From: Roseateles violae
GTDB lineage: Bacteria > Pseudomonadota > Gammaproteobacteria > Burkholderiales > Burkholderiaceae_C
DNA length: 64,000 nt
Direction of reading: 5' to 3'
Assembly: GCF_030410485.1 (NCBI RefSeq)
Contig: NZ_JAUHHC010000002.1
Location: forward strand, 868,001 to 932,000
Shown here: piece after piece, positions 50,152 to 57,373 of the stretch
Numbering within the stretch: the first letter of the stretch is position 1
Layout: each line of letters opens with the position of its first letter
The notes under the pieces: generated by a model
The model's input: only the letters and a program-made list of their open reading frames with translations
Database searches by the model: none
What the model was told of the DNA's origin: nothing
Made by a program: the position numbers and the translations under genes

Positions 50152-50858
50152 GCGGGCTCGAAACGCTGGCGGCGCGCCAGCAGGCCCTGCTCGCGGCGCT
50201 GACCGAGGGCACGGCCGTCGACGGCCTGCTCGCGCCGGCCGGCATCGGGGGCGGACTGGCGCGCGGCCTGCAGGCCTATCGCCAGAACGCGCGGGCGCTG
50301 TCGGCGCGGGCGCTCGGTGCCGTCTATCCGGCGCTGCGCGAGGCGCTTGGCGAAGATTCCTTCGACGCGCTGGCCCGGACCCTCTGGCGCCGCCGGCCGC
50401 CCCAGCACGGCGATCTGGCGCAATGGGGCGGGGCGCTGGCCGACTTCCTCGCCGCGCAGGCCGGGATGGATCCGGCGCTGTGCGATCTGGCGCGGCTGGA
50501 ATGGGCCCGCCATCTGGCCGAACGTGCGGCCGATGCCGTGCTGGACGGCGGCACGCTGCAGCTGCTGATCGACGAGCCGCCCGAGCGCCTGGGCCTGCGG
50601 CTGCGGCCGGGGCTGGTCGTGCTCGGGCAGTCGTACGGCCCGCTGCTGGTCTGGCGCGAGGGCTGGCGCGCCGCGCAAGGGCCGCTGTCGGCCGGCGCGG
50701 CGGCATTGATGCAGGCGCTGCTGGACGGCGTCGATCTCGCCGGCGCCTTGGCGCGGGCCACGGCAGTCGAGCCGGACTTCGACTTTTCCGCCTGGTTGCA
50801 ACGCGCCTTGCGCGAGGCCTGGCTGCAGGCGGCCTTCATCCGGGAGCAGGCAGCATGA
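50148..50858 (+). CDS. DUF2063 partner protein (BufC-like)
   Basis: 236-residue protein with the DUF2063 N-terminal domain ([15 protein letters not shown] ... [40 protein letters not shown]). In MNIO systems this subunit recognises the precursor leader and presents the core peptide to the oxidase. No signal peptide, so modification should occur in the cytoplasm before Sec export. Start and stop both overlap neighbours by 4 bases, indicating tight stoichiometry. Confidence 0.9.
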   Translation: MSGLETLAARQQALLAALTEGTAVDGLLAPAGIGGGLARGLQAYRQNARALSARALGAVYPALREALGEDSFDALARTLWRRRPPQHGDLAQWGGALADFLAAQAGMDPALCDLARLEWARHLAERAADAVLDGGTLQLLIDEPPERLGLRLRPGLVVLGQSYGPLLVWREGWRAAQGPLSAGAAALMQALLDGVDLAGALARATAVEPDFDFSAWLQRALREAWLQAAFIREQAA

Positions 50859-51361
50859 CGAGGATCTGGAAGACATGGGCTTGCGGCGCCTGGCGCTGCT
50901 TCAGCGACCCGGGCCTGGCGCCCCAGCCGGCGCGGCTGCCGGCCCCGCTGCGGGCCATGGCGGCCCAGGCACAGTCGCTGGGGCTGCTGCTGGCGCGGCT
51001 TTATGTGGCGCGGGTCTTCTGGCTCTCGGGCCTGACCAAGCTGCGCGACTGGTCGGTGACCCTGGCCCTGTTCGAGGACGAATACCATGTGCCGCTGTTG
51101 CCGCCGGAGCTGGCCGCCTGGCTGGGCACGGCCGGCGAGCTGGGCCTGTCGGTGCTGCTGGCGCTGGGCCTGTGCGGGCGCTTCGCGGCGGCGGGGCTCT
51201 CGGTCGTCAACCTGGTCGCGGTGCTGAGCCTGGCCGAGATCGCGCCGGCGGCGCTGCTCGGGCATCAGCTCTGGGGCGTGCTGCTGATCGCGGTGCTGCT
51301 GTGGGGCGCCGGCCGCTGGTCGGTCGACGGCTGGATCGTTAGTCGCGCAGGCGGAAGCTGA
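50855..51361 (+). CDS. DoxX-family membrane protein of the bufferin operon
   Basis: 168-residue inner-membrane protein with about four hydrophobic helices after a 40-residue N-terminal region containing two cysteines (WACGAWRCFSD). LLLARLYVARVFWLSGLTKLRDW is the DoxX signature. DoxX proteins accompany many DUF2282/DUF692/DUF2063 operons; a redox role at the membrane is suspected but unproven. Its last 23 bases overlap the 3' end of tolA on the opposite strand. Confidence 0.88.
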   Translation: MTRIWKTWACGAWRCFSDPGLAPQPARLPAPLRAMAAQAQSLGLLLARLYVARVFWLSGLTKLRDWSVTLALFEDEYHVPLLPPELAAWLGTAGELGLSVLLALGLCGRFAAAGLSVVNLVAVLSLAEIAPAALLGHQLWGVLLIAVLLWGAGRWSVDGWIVSRAGGS

Positions 51362-52226
51362 TCACGATCGGCGAGGGCACCTTGCCGTCGACGTCACGGG
51401 GCAGGACCTCCGTCTTGTCGATCGCGCGCTGCACCGCCTTATCCCATTCGAGATCGCCGCTGGACTTGATCAGCTTGTGGCCGATGATCCTGCCGTCCGG
51501 CGCGGCACGCACCTCGATCTCGGCCACCGGATTGCCGCTGCCGGCGTCGTTGTAGATGATGTTGGGCCGCACGCGGGCGACGATGCGCCCGCCATAGCTG
51601 GACGAGGGCCCCGAGCTCTTCAGCGCCGTGCCGCTGGCGTTGGCGTCGCCGCTGGCGCCGGCCATGCCCTGGATGCGGCGCAGATTCTCCTGGCGCTGCG
51701 CCTCGCGCTTGGCCTCGGCGTCCTTGTTGGCCTTGTCCAGCTTGTCCTGCTTTTCCTTGTCGAGCTTCTGCTTCTCGAGCTTGTCGCGCTTGAGCTGGTC
51801 CTGGCGATCGCGCTCGGCCTTGTCCTTCTGCTCTTTCAGCAACTGCTGTTTCTTGCGCTCGGCCTCCAGCTCGGCATCCTGCTTCTTCTTCAGCTCCTTG
51901 GCCTTGGCGATCGCGATCTCGGCGTCCCGCTGCTGCTGCAGTTCCTCGGGCGAGGGCTGCGGCGGCTTCGGCGTGGGCTTGAGCTCGGGCTCGGGCTCGG
52001 GCGGCGGAGGCGGCGGCTCGACCGCCTTGGGCGCGGCGGCCTGCGGCACCGCCGACCACAGCTCGGCCTCGAAGGTCGGCAGGGTCTTGGTGCGCCATTG
52101 CACGCCGGCGCTCAGCGCCAGCACCAGCAGCGCATGCACCAGCACGGCGAAGCCGAAGCCGCGGCCCAGGCCGGGCGCCTCGGGCGGGCGCAGCGGGTCG
52201 TGGCGGCGCAGGTGGAAGCCGGACAT
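51339..52226 (-). CDS. tolA: Tol-Pal system protein TolA
   Basis: Links the inner-membrane TolQR motor to periplasmic TolB/Pal for outer-membrane constriction at division. One transmembrane helix (FGFAVLVHALLVLALSAGV) is followed by a Pro-rich stretch, a long Lys/Glu/Gln/Ala helical domain (about residues 90-200) and a globular TonB-like C-terminal domain (VARVRPNIIYND ... EVRAAPDGRIIGHKLIKSSG). ATG 52226 gives 295 residues; GTG 52244 directly after the tolR stop is an alternative. Confidence 0.93.
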   Translation of the reverse strand: MSGFHLRRHDPLRPPEAPGLGRGFGFAVLVHALLVLALSAGVQWRTKTLPTFEAELWSAVPQAAAPKAVEPPPPPPEPEPELKPTPKPPQPSPEELQQQRDAEIAIAKAKELKKKQDAELEAERKKQQLLKEQKDKAERDRQDQLKRDKLEKQKLDKEKQDKLDKANKDAEAKREAQRQENLRRIQGMAGASGDANASGTALKSSGPSSSYGGRIVARVRPNIIYNDAGSGNPVAEIEVRAAPDGRIIGHKLIKSSGDLEWDKAVQRAIDKTEVLPRDVDGKVPSPIVISFRLRD

Positions 52227-52244
52227 GGTCGTCGCCGCCGTCAC

Positions 52245-52688
52245 TTAGTTGGCCGGCCCCGCATTGCCGGCATTGCGAACGGCCAGGCCGACGCGCTGGA
52301 TGCCGGCCGTCTGCAAGCTGTCCATCACCTTGACCACCGCCTCGTACTTGACCGCCTTGTCGGCCGAGATGACGACCGGGGTCTGGTCTTGCCCGGCCTG
52401 CGCCTGCTTGACCCGCTCGGCCAGCTGCTTCATCTGCAGCGGCTGGTCCTCGCCCTGGTCGATCTTGAGCTTGAGCTTTTCATCGCTGCCGACCACGATA
52501 TGGATCACATGCTGGGGCTGGGCCTTGCTGCGGCCGACGCTGGGCAGGTCGACGACGCCGGTCGTGATCAGCGGCGCGCTGACCATGAAGATGATCAGGA
52601 GCACCAGCATCACGTCGATGAAGGGCACCATATTGATCTCGTTGATCGTGCGGCGCCGGCCGCGGCCGCGCGAGGCGATGGCGGCCAT
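52245..52688 (-). CDS. tolR: Tol-Pal system proton-channel protein TolR (ExbD family)
   Basis: 147-residue inner-membrane protein with one N-terminal helix. INEINMVPFIDVMLVLLIIF contains the conserved proton-relay Asp (FIDVMLVLL). The periplasmic domain follows. Located immediately after tolQ (1 base gap) and before tolA, the standard order. Confidence 0.96.
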   Translation of the reverse strand: MAAIASRGRGRRRTINEINMVPFIDVMLVLLIIFMVSAPLITTGVVDLPSVGRSKAQPQHVIHIVVGSDEKLKLKIDQGEDQPLQMKQLAERVKQAQAGQDQTPVVISADKAVKYEAVVKVMDSLQTAGIQRVGLAVRNAGNAGPAN

Positions 52689-52689
52689 C

Positions 52690-53376
52690 TCAGTGCCCCT
52701 GGGCCGGCGCGCCGGCGTTGCGCTGCAGGATATTGGAGAACTCCTCGATGAAGGTCTCCAAGGTGATCGCGCTGCGGTCGATCTGGCGCGCGAAGCGGTT
52801 GTAGGCCAGCACCGCGGGGATGGCGGCGAACAGGCCGATGGCGGTGGCGACCAGGGCCTCGGCGATGCCCGGCGCGACGGTGGCCAGCGTCACCTGCTGC
52901 AGATTGGACAGGCCGACGAAGGCGTGCATGATGCCCCAGATGGTGCCGAACAGGCCCACATAGGGCGAGACCGAGCCGACCGAGGCGAGGAAGGACAGAT
53001 TGCTTTCCATCGCGTCGAGTTCGCGCTGGAAGCTGGCGCGCATCGCGCGGCGCGAGGCGTCGAGCAGGGCGCTGGAATCGGCGACGCGCTTCTCGCGCAG
53101 CTTCAGGAACTCGCGCATGCCGGAGGCGAAGATGCGCTCCAGCGGCGCGCCATGGGTCTTGCCGGCGACCGCGTTGAACAGCTCGTTGAGGTTCTTGCCG
53201 GACCAGAATTCCTGCTCGAAGGCCTCGTTGCTGCTCTTGATCTTGGCGAGCGAGATCAGCTTGCCGAAGATGACGCTCCAGCTGGCCAGCGAGACCAGCA
53301 GCAGGGCCGCGATTACCAGCTGCACGGTGAGGCTGGCGTGGGCGATCAGCGAGACGATGGAAAGGTCTTGGTTCAT
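52690..53376 (-). CDS. tolQ: Tol-Pal system protein TolQ (ExbB family)
   Basis: 228-residue proton-channel subunit with three transmembrane helices: one near residues 15-40, and two in the conserved block SVSPYVGLFGTIWGIMHAF and APGIAEALVATAIGLFAAIPAVLAYN. ATG 53376 overlaps the ybgC stop by 4 bases, so its translation depends on ybgC being translated. Confidence 0.96.
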   Translation of the reverse strand: MNQDLSIVSLIAHASLTVQLVIAALLLVSLASWSVIFGKLISLAKIKSSNEAFEQEFWSGKNLNELFNAVAGKTHGAPLERIFASGMREFLKLREKRVADSSALLDASRRAMRASFQRELDAMESNLSFLASVGSVSPYVGLFGTIWGIMHAFVGLSNLQQVTLATVAPGIAEALVATAIGLFAAIPAVLAYNRFARQIDRSAITLETFIEEFSNILQRNAGAPAQGH

Positions 53377-53807
53377 GGGCTCTTGGAAAGCGCCGCCACG
53401 ATGGCGGCCGGGATGCGAACGGGTTTCAGGGTGGCCGGCGACACGCAGCCGATGCGGATCTCGCCCTCGGCGAGCAGCTGCTCGCCGCGGCGCGCCTGCT
53501 GGAACAGGGTCATGCTGACACGGCCCAGCTCGCGCGGCTCGACCGTGATCTGCAGGCAGTCGTCGAGCCGGCTGGGGCTCAGATAGCGGACCGAGGTGCT
53601 GCCGACGACGAACATCGCGTCCTGCTCCTGCTTCATCCGCTGCTGCTCGAAGCCCAGCGCGCGCAGCCATTCGGTGCGGGCGCGCTCGAAGAACTTCAGG
53701 TAGTTGGCATAGAACACGATGCCGCCGGCATCGGTGTCCTCCCAGTAAACTCTTAGGCCCCAAGTGAATAGCTGCTCACTTGTTAAAAGTTGTTTACTTT
53801 CAATCAC
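53373..53807 (-). pseudogene. ybgC: ybgC acyl-CoA thioesterase, native 5' end replaced by the insertion
   Basis: Hot-dog-fold thioesterase associated with the Tol system. From VYWEDTDAGGIVFYANYLKFFERARTEW onward the protein is a normal YbgC with the catalytic Asp. The first 18 residues (from MIESKQLLTSEQLF onward), however, are encoded by inserted low-GC DNA. The native N-terminus [15 protein letters not shown] is stranded at 55150-55194. The open frame begins at GTG 53807, directly after an in-frame TAA and with no good ribosome-binding site. It may still make a chimeric YbgC or may be silent; the tolQ start overlap makes the answer matter. Confidence 0.8.
53736..53750. repeat. Left attachment-like core (attL)
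   Basis: GTCCTCCCAGTAAAC. It shares 13 of 15 bases with the right copy, including the identical centre TCCCAGT. Bases to the left belong to ybgC; bases to the right are element DNA. Confidence 0.7.
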
Positions 53808-53819
53808 TTAGAGTCACTT
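53762..53819. repeat. Clustered TCACTT repeats (possible recombinase arm sites)
   Basis: AAGTGA at 53762-53767 and TCACTT at 53776-53781, 53804-53809 and 53814-53819, the last two exactly 10 bases apart. Short repeats on helical phasing next to a core site are typical of tyrosine-integrase arm sites. They overlap the 5' end of the chimeric ybgC frame. Confidence 0.45.
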
Positions 53820-53842
53820 TCGATTCCTTGTCATTCCTTCTA

Positions 53843-53903
53843 TTGGCGTAGTTGCTGCGCCATTTCTACGCCAAACGCGGAAGACACTGACGCAATCGGT
53901 GTC
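53843..53903. repeat. Inverted repeats in the gene-free left part of the element
   Basis: TTGGCGTAG (53843-53851) and CTACGCCAA (53866-53874) are perfect inverses around a 14-base spacer; CTACGCCAAA recurs at 55105-55114 near the other end. GACACTGA/TCGGTGTC (53883-53903) is a second imperfect hairpin. The gene-free stretch 53808-54110 otherwise holds only small dyads (for example CTGTC-ACG-GACAG near 53987-53999) and no convincing promoter. Confidence 0.5.
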
Positions 53904-54110
53904 TCCTTGATACGGCTTTGCTCAGAACATCCCGCCTAAAGCGGCGTCCTTAGCCCGCGAAGTCGAACTATTAAGTGTAAGGGGTGCTGTCACGGACAGA
54001 CGGCAGGCATCGTGAGCCGAGGCATGCCAACGAAGGGCAATTCCTTAGAAGGCAACACTTGACCCCCGATTTCGGATGCGTAACAGTCGAAAAAAATAGG
54101 GAGGAGAGCC

Positions 54111-54932
54111 TTGAAGAACTTGCTAGCTGGCATGGCCATCATCGCGTATGGTCTTACGGGTTGCGGCGGCGGCGGTGGCGATTCGGGTGGAGCGTCAAGC
54201 ACCACATCCAACGCGGCCAATCAGGGAAATAGCCTCGACATCCAAGCCGTCGGGCACTACAAGGCAAAGAACACTGCTGGCAAGCTTCCGATTTTCGAAG
54301 ACATCATCGTTGCTCCGAGTGGTAAGTTTGCGATCTACTATGAAGACGCCTTCAGCTCGTCACGCGGATTCGTCGATGGGATGGTTTCAGGAGCGACCGG
54401 TCAATTTACTGGGACAATGACCGACTTTGCCCAGACGGGCGTATTCGCTGGTTCCATAAGTGGGCAATACAGACAAGGGGTGGGGTTATCTGGTACAGCG
54501 ATATACGCAGTTGGCTCTGCACCATTCGATGCCTCTTTTGTTGAGTACATGACCGCATCGACGGGTACTACGGATGCAGTCGGCACTTGGAATGGCAGCG
54601 ATGAAGTGCGTAGGGCGTTGGTTGTAACTATTGACTCATCGTCGAGCGTCAAAATTACGCTCAGTGCGAGCTGCCAGTTCACGGGTACGCTTAAATTCTC
54701 CGACGGTGCGAACACGGCGCAAATTGCTACCTTGACCGGAAGCAGCTCTGGGACGGGGTGTCGATTTGGCGATTCGGGCTTGACCGGGTTGCTCACGGTT
54801 ACGCGACCGATTGCGGGCGGCTATGTGACGCTGCGTGGGCATGCCGTGCGTACCGACCGCAAAGATGGCTTTTATTTCACGTCAACACGATGCCCGAGCG
54901 GCAAAACCGTCGAGGTGATTACCTCTTGCTGA
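54111..54932 (+). CDS. Putative lipoprotein, cargo of the inserted element
   Basis: 273 residues beginning MKNLLAGMAIIAYGLTGCGG: a lipoprotein signal peptide with lipobox LTGC (Cys18) followed by a Gly/Ser-rich linker. The rest is beta-rich, with repeated Ser/Thr/Gly strands (SGATGQFTGTMTDFAQTGVF, GSISGQYRQGVGLSGTAIY) and paired cysteines near the middle and C-terminus; it ends in ITSC. No family recognised. The start is TTG, supported by AGGGAGGAG 4 bases upstream. Codon use and GC content differ from neighbours, indicating horizontal origin. Confidence 0.75.
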   Translation: MKNLLAGMAIIAYGLTGCGGGGGDSGGASSTTSNAANQGNSLDIQAVGHYKAKNTAGKLPIFEDIIVAPSGKFAIYYEDAFSSSRGFVDGMVSGATGQFTGTMTDFAQTGVFAGSISGQYRQGVGLSGTAIYAVGSAPFDASFVEYMTASTGTTDAVGTWNGSDEVRRALVVTIDSSSSVKITLSASCQFTGTLKFSDGANTAQIATLTGSSSGTGCRFGDSGLTGLLTVTRPIAGGYVTLRGHAVRTDRKDGFYFTSTRCPSGKTVEVITSC

Positions 54933-55110
54933 CACACCTGTGTGAGCGTGCGGCTCAGTAGTGTCAGGGTTGTCCAACCACGACGCCTTCACTGCTGCTT
55001 ACTCGTAACGTGTGCAGCTTTAACTCAGCGATGCGTGGGATAGATACAAGAAAACACGGATTAGATGAGTGTCTTCTTTTAAGGCGCTAGCCGATACGCT
55101 ACAGCTACGC

Positions 55111-55150
55111 CAAAATTTTTCTAAGTTATTGTTTTTGCAGAAAAATTTTG
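55111..55150. repeat. AT-rich perfect hairpin abutting the right core site
   Basis: CAAAATTTTTCT (55111-55122) and AGAAAAATTTTG (55139-55150) are exact inverse repeats around 16 bases. The last base touches the right core. On the minus strand it could also end transcripts coming from the aminotransferase gene. Confidence 0.6.
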
Positions 55151-55194
55151 TCTTCCCAGTAGACGCGCACCGGGTGTTCGAAGCGGCTGCTCAT
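55126..55194 (-). pseudogene. Stranded 5' end of ybgC
   Basis: ATG 55194 overlaps the aminotransferase stop (ATGA) and encodes [15 protein letters not shown], the native YbgC N-terminus, then runs into element DNA (KIFLQKQ) and stops at 55126. The resulting 22-residue peptide is not functional but proves the original operon structure. Confidence 0.85.
55150..55164. repeat. Right attachment-like core (attR)
   Basis: GTCTTCCCAGTAGAC: a GTCT/AGAC dyad around the 7-base centre TCCCAGT, which is identical to the left copy. Seven bases is a usual crossover length for phage-type tyrosine integrases. Confidence 0.7.
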
Positions 55195-56384
55195 CGGCCC
55201 AGTACCCCGGCCAGGCGGGCGACGGCCTCCTGCAGATCGCCCATGCTGCTGGCAAAGGACAGGCGCAGCCAGCGCTCGGCGCCCAGGCGGCCGAAATCGC
55301 GGCCCGGCGTCAGCGCCAATTGCGCCTTTTCCATCAGCTCGAAGGCGAAGTCCCAGCTGTTGTCGGTATGGGCCGAGCAGTCGATCCAGCAGTAGAAGGC
55401 ACCGTCCGGGACGACCGGCACGCGCAGGCCCACCCGCTGCAGCGCCGGCACGATGAAGTCGCGCCGCTCGCGGAAGGCCTGGCGGCGGCGCTCGTACTCG
55501 GCCATCGAAGCCGGTTCGAAGCAGGCCAGCGCCGCATGCTGGGCGATGCTGGAGGCGCAGATGAAGAGGTTCTGCGCCAGGCGCTCGACCGGGCCGACCA
55601 GGGCCGGCGGCAGCACCAGCCAGCCCAGTCGCCAGCCGGTCATGCCGAAATACTTGCTGAAGCTGTTGACCGAGATCACGTCCATCTCCGGACCCGCGAA
55701 CTCCAGCGCGCTGCGCTCGAAGCGCGCGTCGTAGCTCAGCCCCAGGTAGATCTCGTCGACGACGGTGACGCCGCCGCGCGCGCGCACCGCCTCGACGATG
55801 GCCTGCATTTCGGCATGCTCGATCGAGGTGCCGGTCGGGTTGCTCGGCGAGGCCAGGAGCACGCCGCGGGTGGCCTCGGTCCAGGCCGCGACGACCTGGG
55901 CGCTGCTGGGCTGGAAGCGCTGCTCGGCGCCGGCCGGCAGCAGCAGGGCCTCGGCATCGGCGGCGGCGACGAAGTGGCGGTTGCAGGGATAGCAGGGATC
56001 GGGCATCAGCACCTGGTCGCCGCGCTCGAACAGGGCCAGGCAGGCCAGCTGCAGCGCGGCGGAGGCGCCGGCGGTGATCACGATGCGCTCGGGCGCGACG
56101 TCGAGCCCGAAGCGCTCGCGGTACCAGATCGAGAGCTTCTGGCGCAGATCGGGCAGGCCGATCGCCTGCGTGTACTGCGTGCGGCCGGCTTCGATGCAGG
56201 CGGCCGCCGCCTGCTGCACCAGCGGCGGCGCGCCGAAGTCCGGCTCGCCGATGTTCAGGTAGATCATCGGCCGGCCGCCCCGGGCCGGGTCGCACAGCGG
56301 GCCCTTGGCGATCTCGACGGCCGCCTTGGCGCACTCCATGACGTAAAAGGGCTCGATATGGTCGAGCCGCTGGGCCAGCTTCAT
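55191..56384 (-). CDS. PLP-dependent aminotransferase, class I/II (aspartate/aromatic type)
   Basis: 397-residue fold-type I aminotransferase. [17 protein letters not shown] opens the PLP domain, ASPSNPTGT and [10 protein letters not shown] are the cofactor contacts, and [15 protein letters not shown] has the PLP lysine at about residue 240. [15 protein letters not shown] ends the small domain. The amino donor is not determinable. It overlaps nusB by 4 bases upstream and was originally coupled to ybgC downstream, before the insertion. Confidence 0.9.
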   Translation of the reverse strand: MKLAQRLDHIEPFYVMECAKAAVEIAKGPLCDPARGGRPMIYLNIGEPDFGAPPLVQQAAAACIEAGRTQYTQAIGLPDLRQKLSIWYRERFGLDVAPERIVITAGASAALQLACLALFERGDQVLMPDPCYPCNRHFVAAADAEALLLPAGAEQRFQPSSAQVVAAWTEATRGVLLASPSNPTGTSIEHAEMQAIVEAVRARGGVTVVDEIYLGLSYDARFERSALEFAGPEMDVISVNSFSKYFGMTGWRLGWLVLPPALVGPVERLAQNLFICASSIAQHAALACFEPASMAEYERRRQAFRERRDFIVPALQRVGLRVPVVPDGAFYCWIDCSAHTDNSWDFAFELMEKAQLALTPGRDFGRLGAERWLRLSFASSMGDLQEAVARLAGVLGR

Positions 56385-56896
56385 CGGCCGCGCGCCGCCA
56401 CTTCCTGCGGGCGCAGATCGGCCGCCGCGCGGTCGAGCACGCCGTTGACGTATTTGTGGCCATCGGTGCCGCCAAAGGCCTTGGCCAGCTCGACCGCCTC
56501 GTTGATCGCGACGCGGTAGGGGATGTCCATGCAGTGCTTCAACTCGTAGGCGCCGATCATCAGCACGCCATGCTCGATCGGCGACAGCTCGGTCGTCTTG
56601 CGGTCGACATGGCGGGCCAGCACCGCGTCGAGATCGGCGGCCTCGACAATGCAGCCGTTCAGCAGCGCGTCGTAATGGGCCTTGTCGAGCTTGCCGAAGC
56701 CGTCCTGCTCGCGCATATGGGCGTCGATCGCGCCGACCTCGTCGCCGGTGATCAGCCATTGGTAGAGGCCCTGCAGGGCCGCCTCGCGCGAGCGCCGGCG
56801 CGCCGACTTGGCCGGCGCCTTCTTCGCCGCGGGCTTGCCCGCCGGCTTGACCGTCTGGGCAGCGGCGGCCTTGTTGTCGTCGTTCGTGGTGCTCAC
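56381..56896 (-). CDS. nusB: Transcription antitermination protein NusB
   Basis: 171-residue RNA-binding factor of the rRNA antitermination complex. An N-terminal extension of about 30 residues rich in Lys, Ala and Pro precedes the all-helical NusB fold ([20 protein letters not shown] ... [34 protein letters not shown]). The GTG start at 56896 overlaps the ribH stop. The ribH-nusB pairing is widespread in proteobacteria. Confidence 0.95.
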   Translation of the reverse strand: MSTTNDDNKAAAAQTVKPAGKPAAKKAPAKSARRRSREAALQGLYQWLITGDEVGAIDAHMREQDGFGKLDKAHYDALLNGCIVEAADLDAVLARHVDRKTTELSPIEHGVLMIGAYELKHCMDIPYRVAINEAVELAKAFGGTDGHKYVNGVLDRAAADLRPQEVAARGR

Positions 56897-57366
56897 TGCA
56901 GTGCTTTCATCAGATTGGCCATCTCGACCGCCACGCGCGCGGCGTCGCGGCCTTTTTCCTCGGCGCGGGCCCAGGCTTGCTCGGTATTCTCGACCGTCAG
57001 GATCGCATTGGCGATAGGGATCTGGTGATCGAGGCCGACGCGGGTGACGGCGGCGCCGCTCTCGTTGGCGACCAGTTCGAAGTGATAGGTCTCGCCGCGG
57101 ATGATGCAGCCCAGCGCGACCAGCGCGTCGAAATCGTCGCTGAGCGCCATCGCGTTCAGCGCGATCGGCACTTCCAGCGCGCCCGGCACGGTCACGTGAC
57201 GGACCTGCTCGCCGGCCACGCCCAGCGTGCGCAGCTCGGCCAGGCAGGCCTCGGCCAGCGCGGTCGTGATGTCGTCGTTGAAACGCGCCTGCACGATGCC
57301 GACGCGCAGGCCCTCGCCGTTCAGCGAGGCTTGCGAAGCGGCCTGGCCCTTGTCGGATCCTTGCAT
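56893..57366 (-). CDS. ribH: 6,7-dimethyl-8-ribityllumazine synthase
   Basis: 157-residue penultimate enzyme of riboflavin synthesis, condensing the pyrimidine intermediate with 3,4-dihydroxy-2-butanone 4-phosphate. [34 protein letters not shown] (catalytic His) and [15 protein letters not shown] are the family motifs. ATG 57366 is chosen; the longer frame would overlap ribBA by 23 bases. Confidence 0.96.
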   Translation of the reverse strand: MQGSDKGQAASQASLNGEGLRVGIVQARFNDDITTALAEACLAELRTLGVAGEQVRHVTVPGALEVPIALNAMALSDDFDALVALGCIIRGETYHFELVANESGAAVTRVGLDHQIPIANAILTVENTEQAWARAEEKGRDAARVAVEMANLMKALQ

Positions 57367-57373
57367 CTGATTC

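Larger units (their letters stand above)
53740..55160. mobile_element. 1.4-kb integrase-less integrative element inserted in ybgC
   Basis: The ybgC reading frame is broken between VYWED and TDAGG. The remaining N-terminal codons sit about 1.4 kb away, immediately after the aminotransferase stop, where an intact ybgC would start. The inserted DNA is visibly lower in GC than the flanks (roughly half versus about two thirds) and holds one plus-strand lipoprotein gene and many short repeats, but no integrase or transposase. Core-to-core distance is 1,414 bp. Bounding repeats look like attL/attR of a tyrosine recombinase. It may be a non-autonomous element mobilised in trans or the remnant of a larger island. 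Confidence 0.78.

Noticed and set aside
53373-53807. A normal intact ybgC
   Set aside because: Its first 18 codons are element DNA, and the native first 15 codons are found 1.4 kb away.
53740-55160. The inserted segment as an insertion sequence or integron gene cassette
   Set aside because: No transposase, no exact short target duplication, no terminal inverted repeats at both ends, and no attC-like GTTRRRY/RYYYAAC pair was found.
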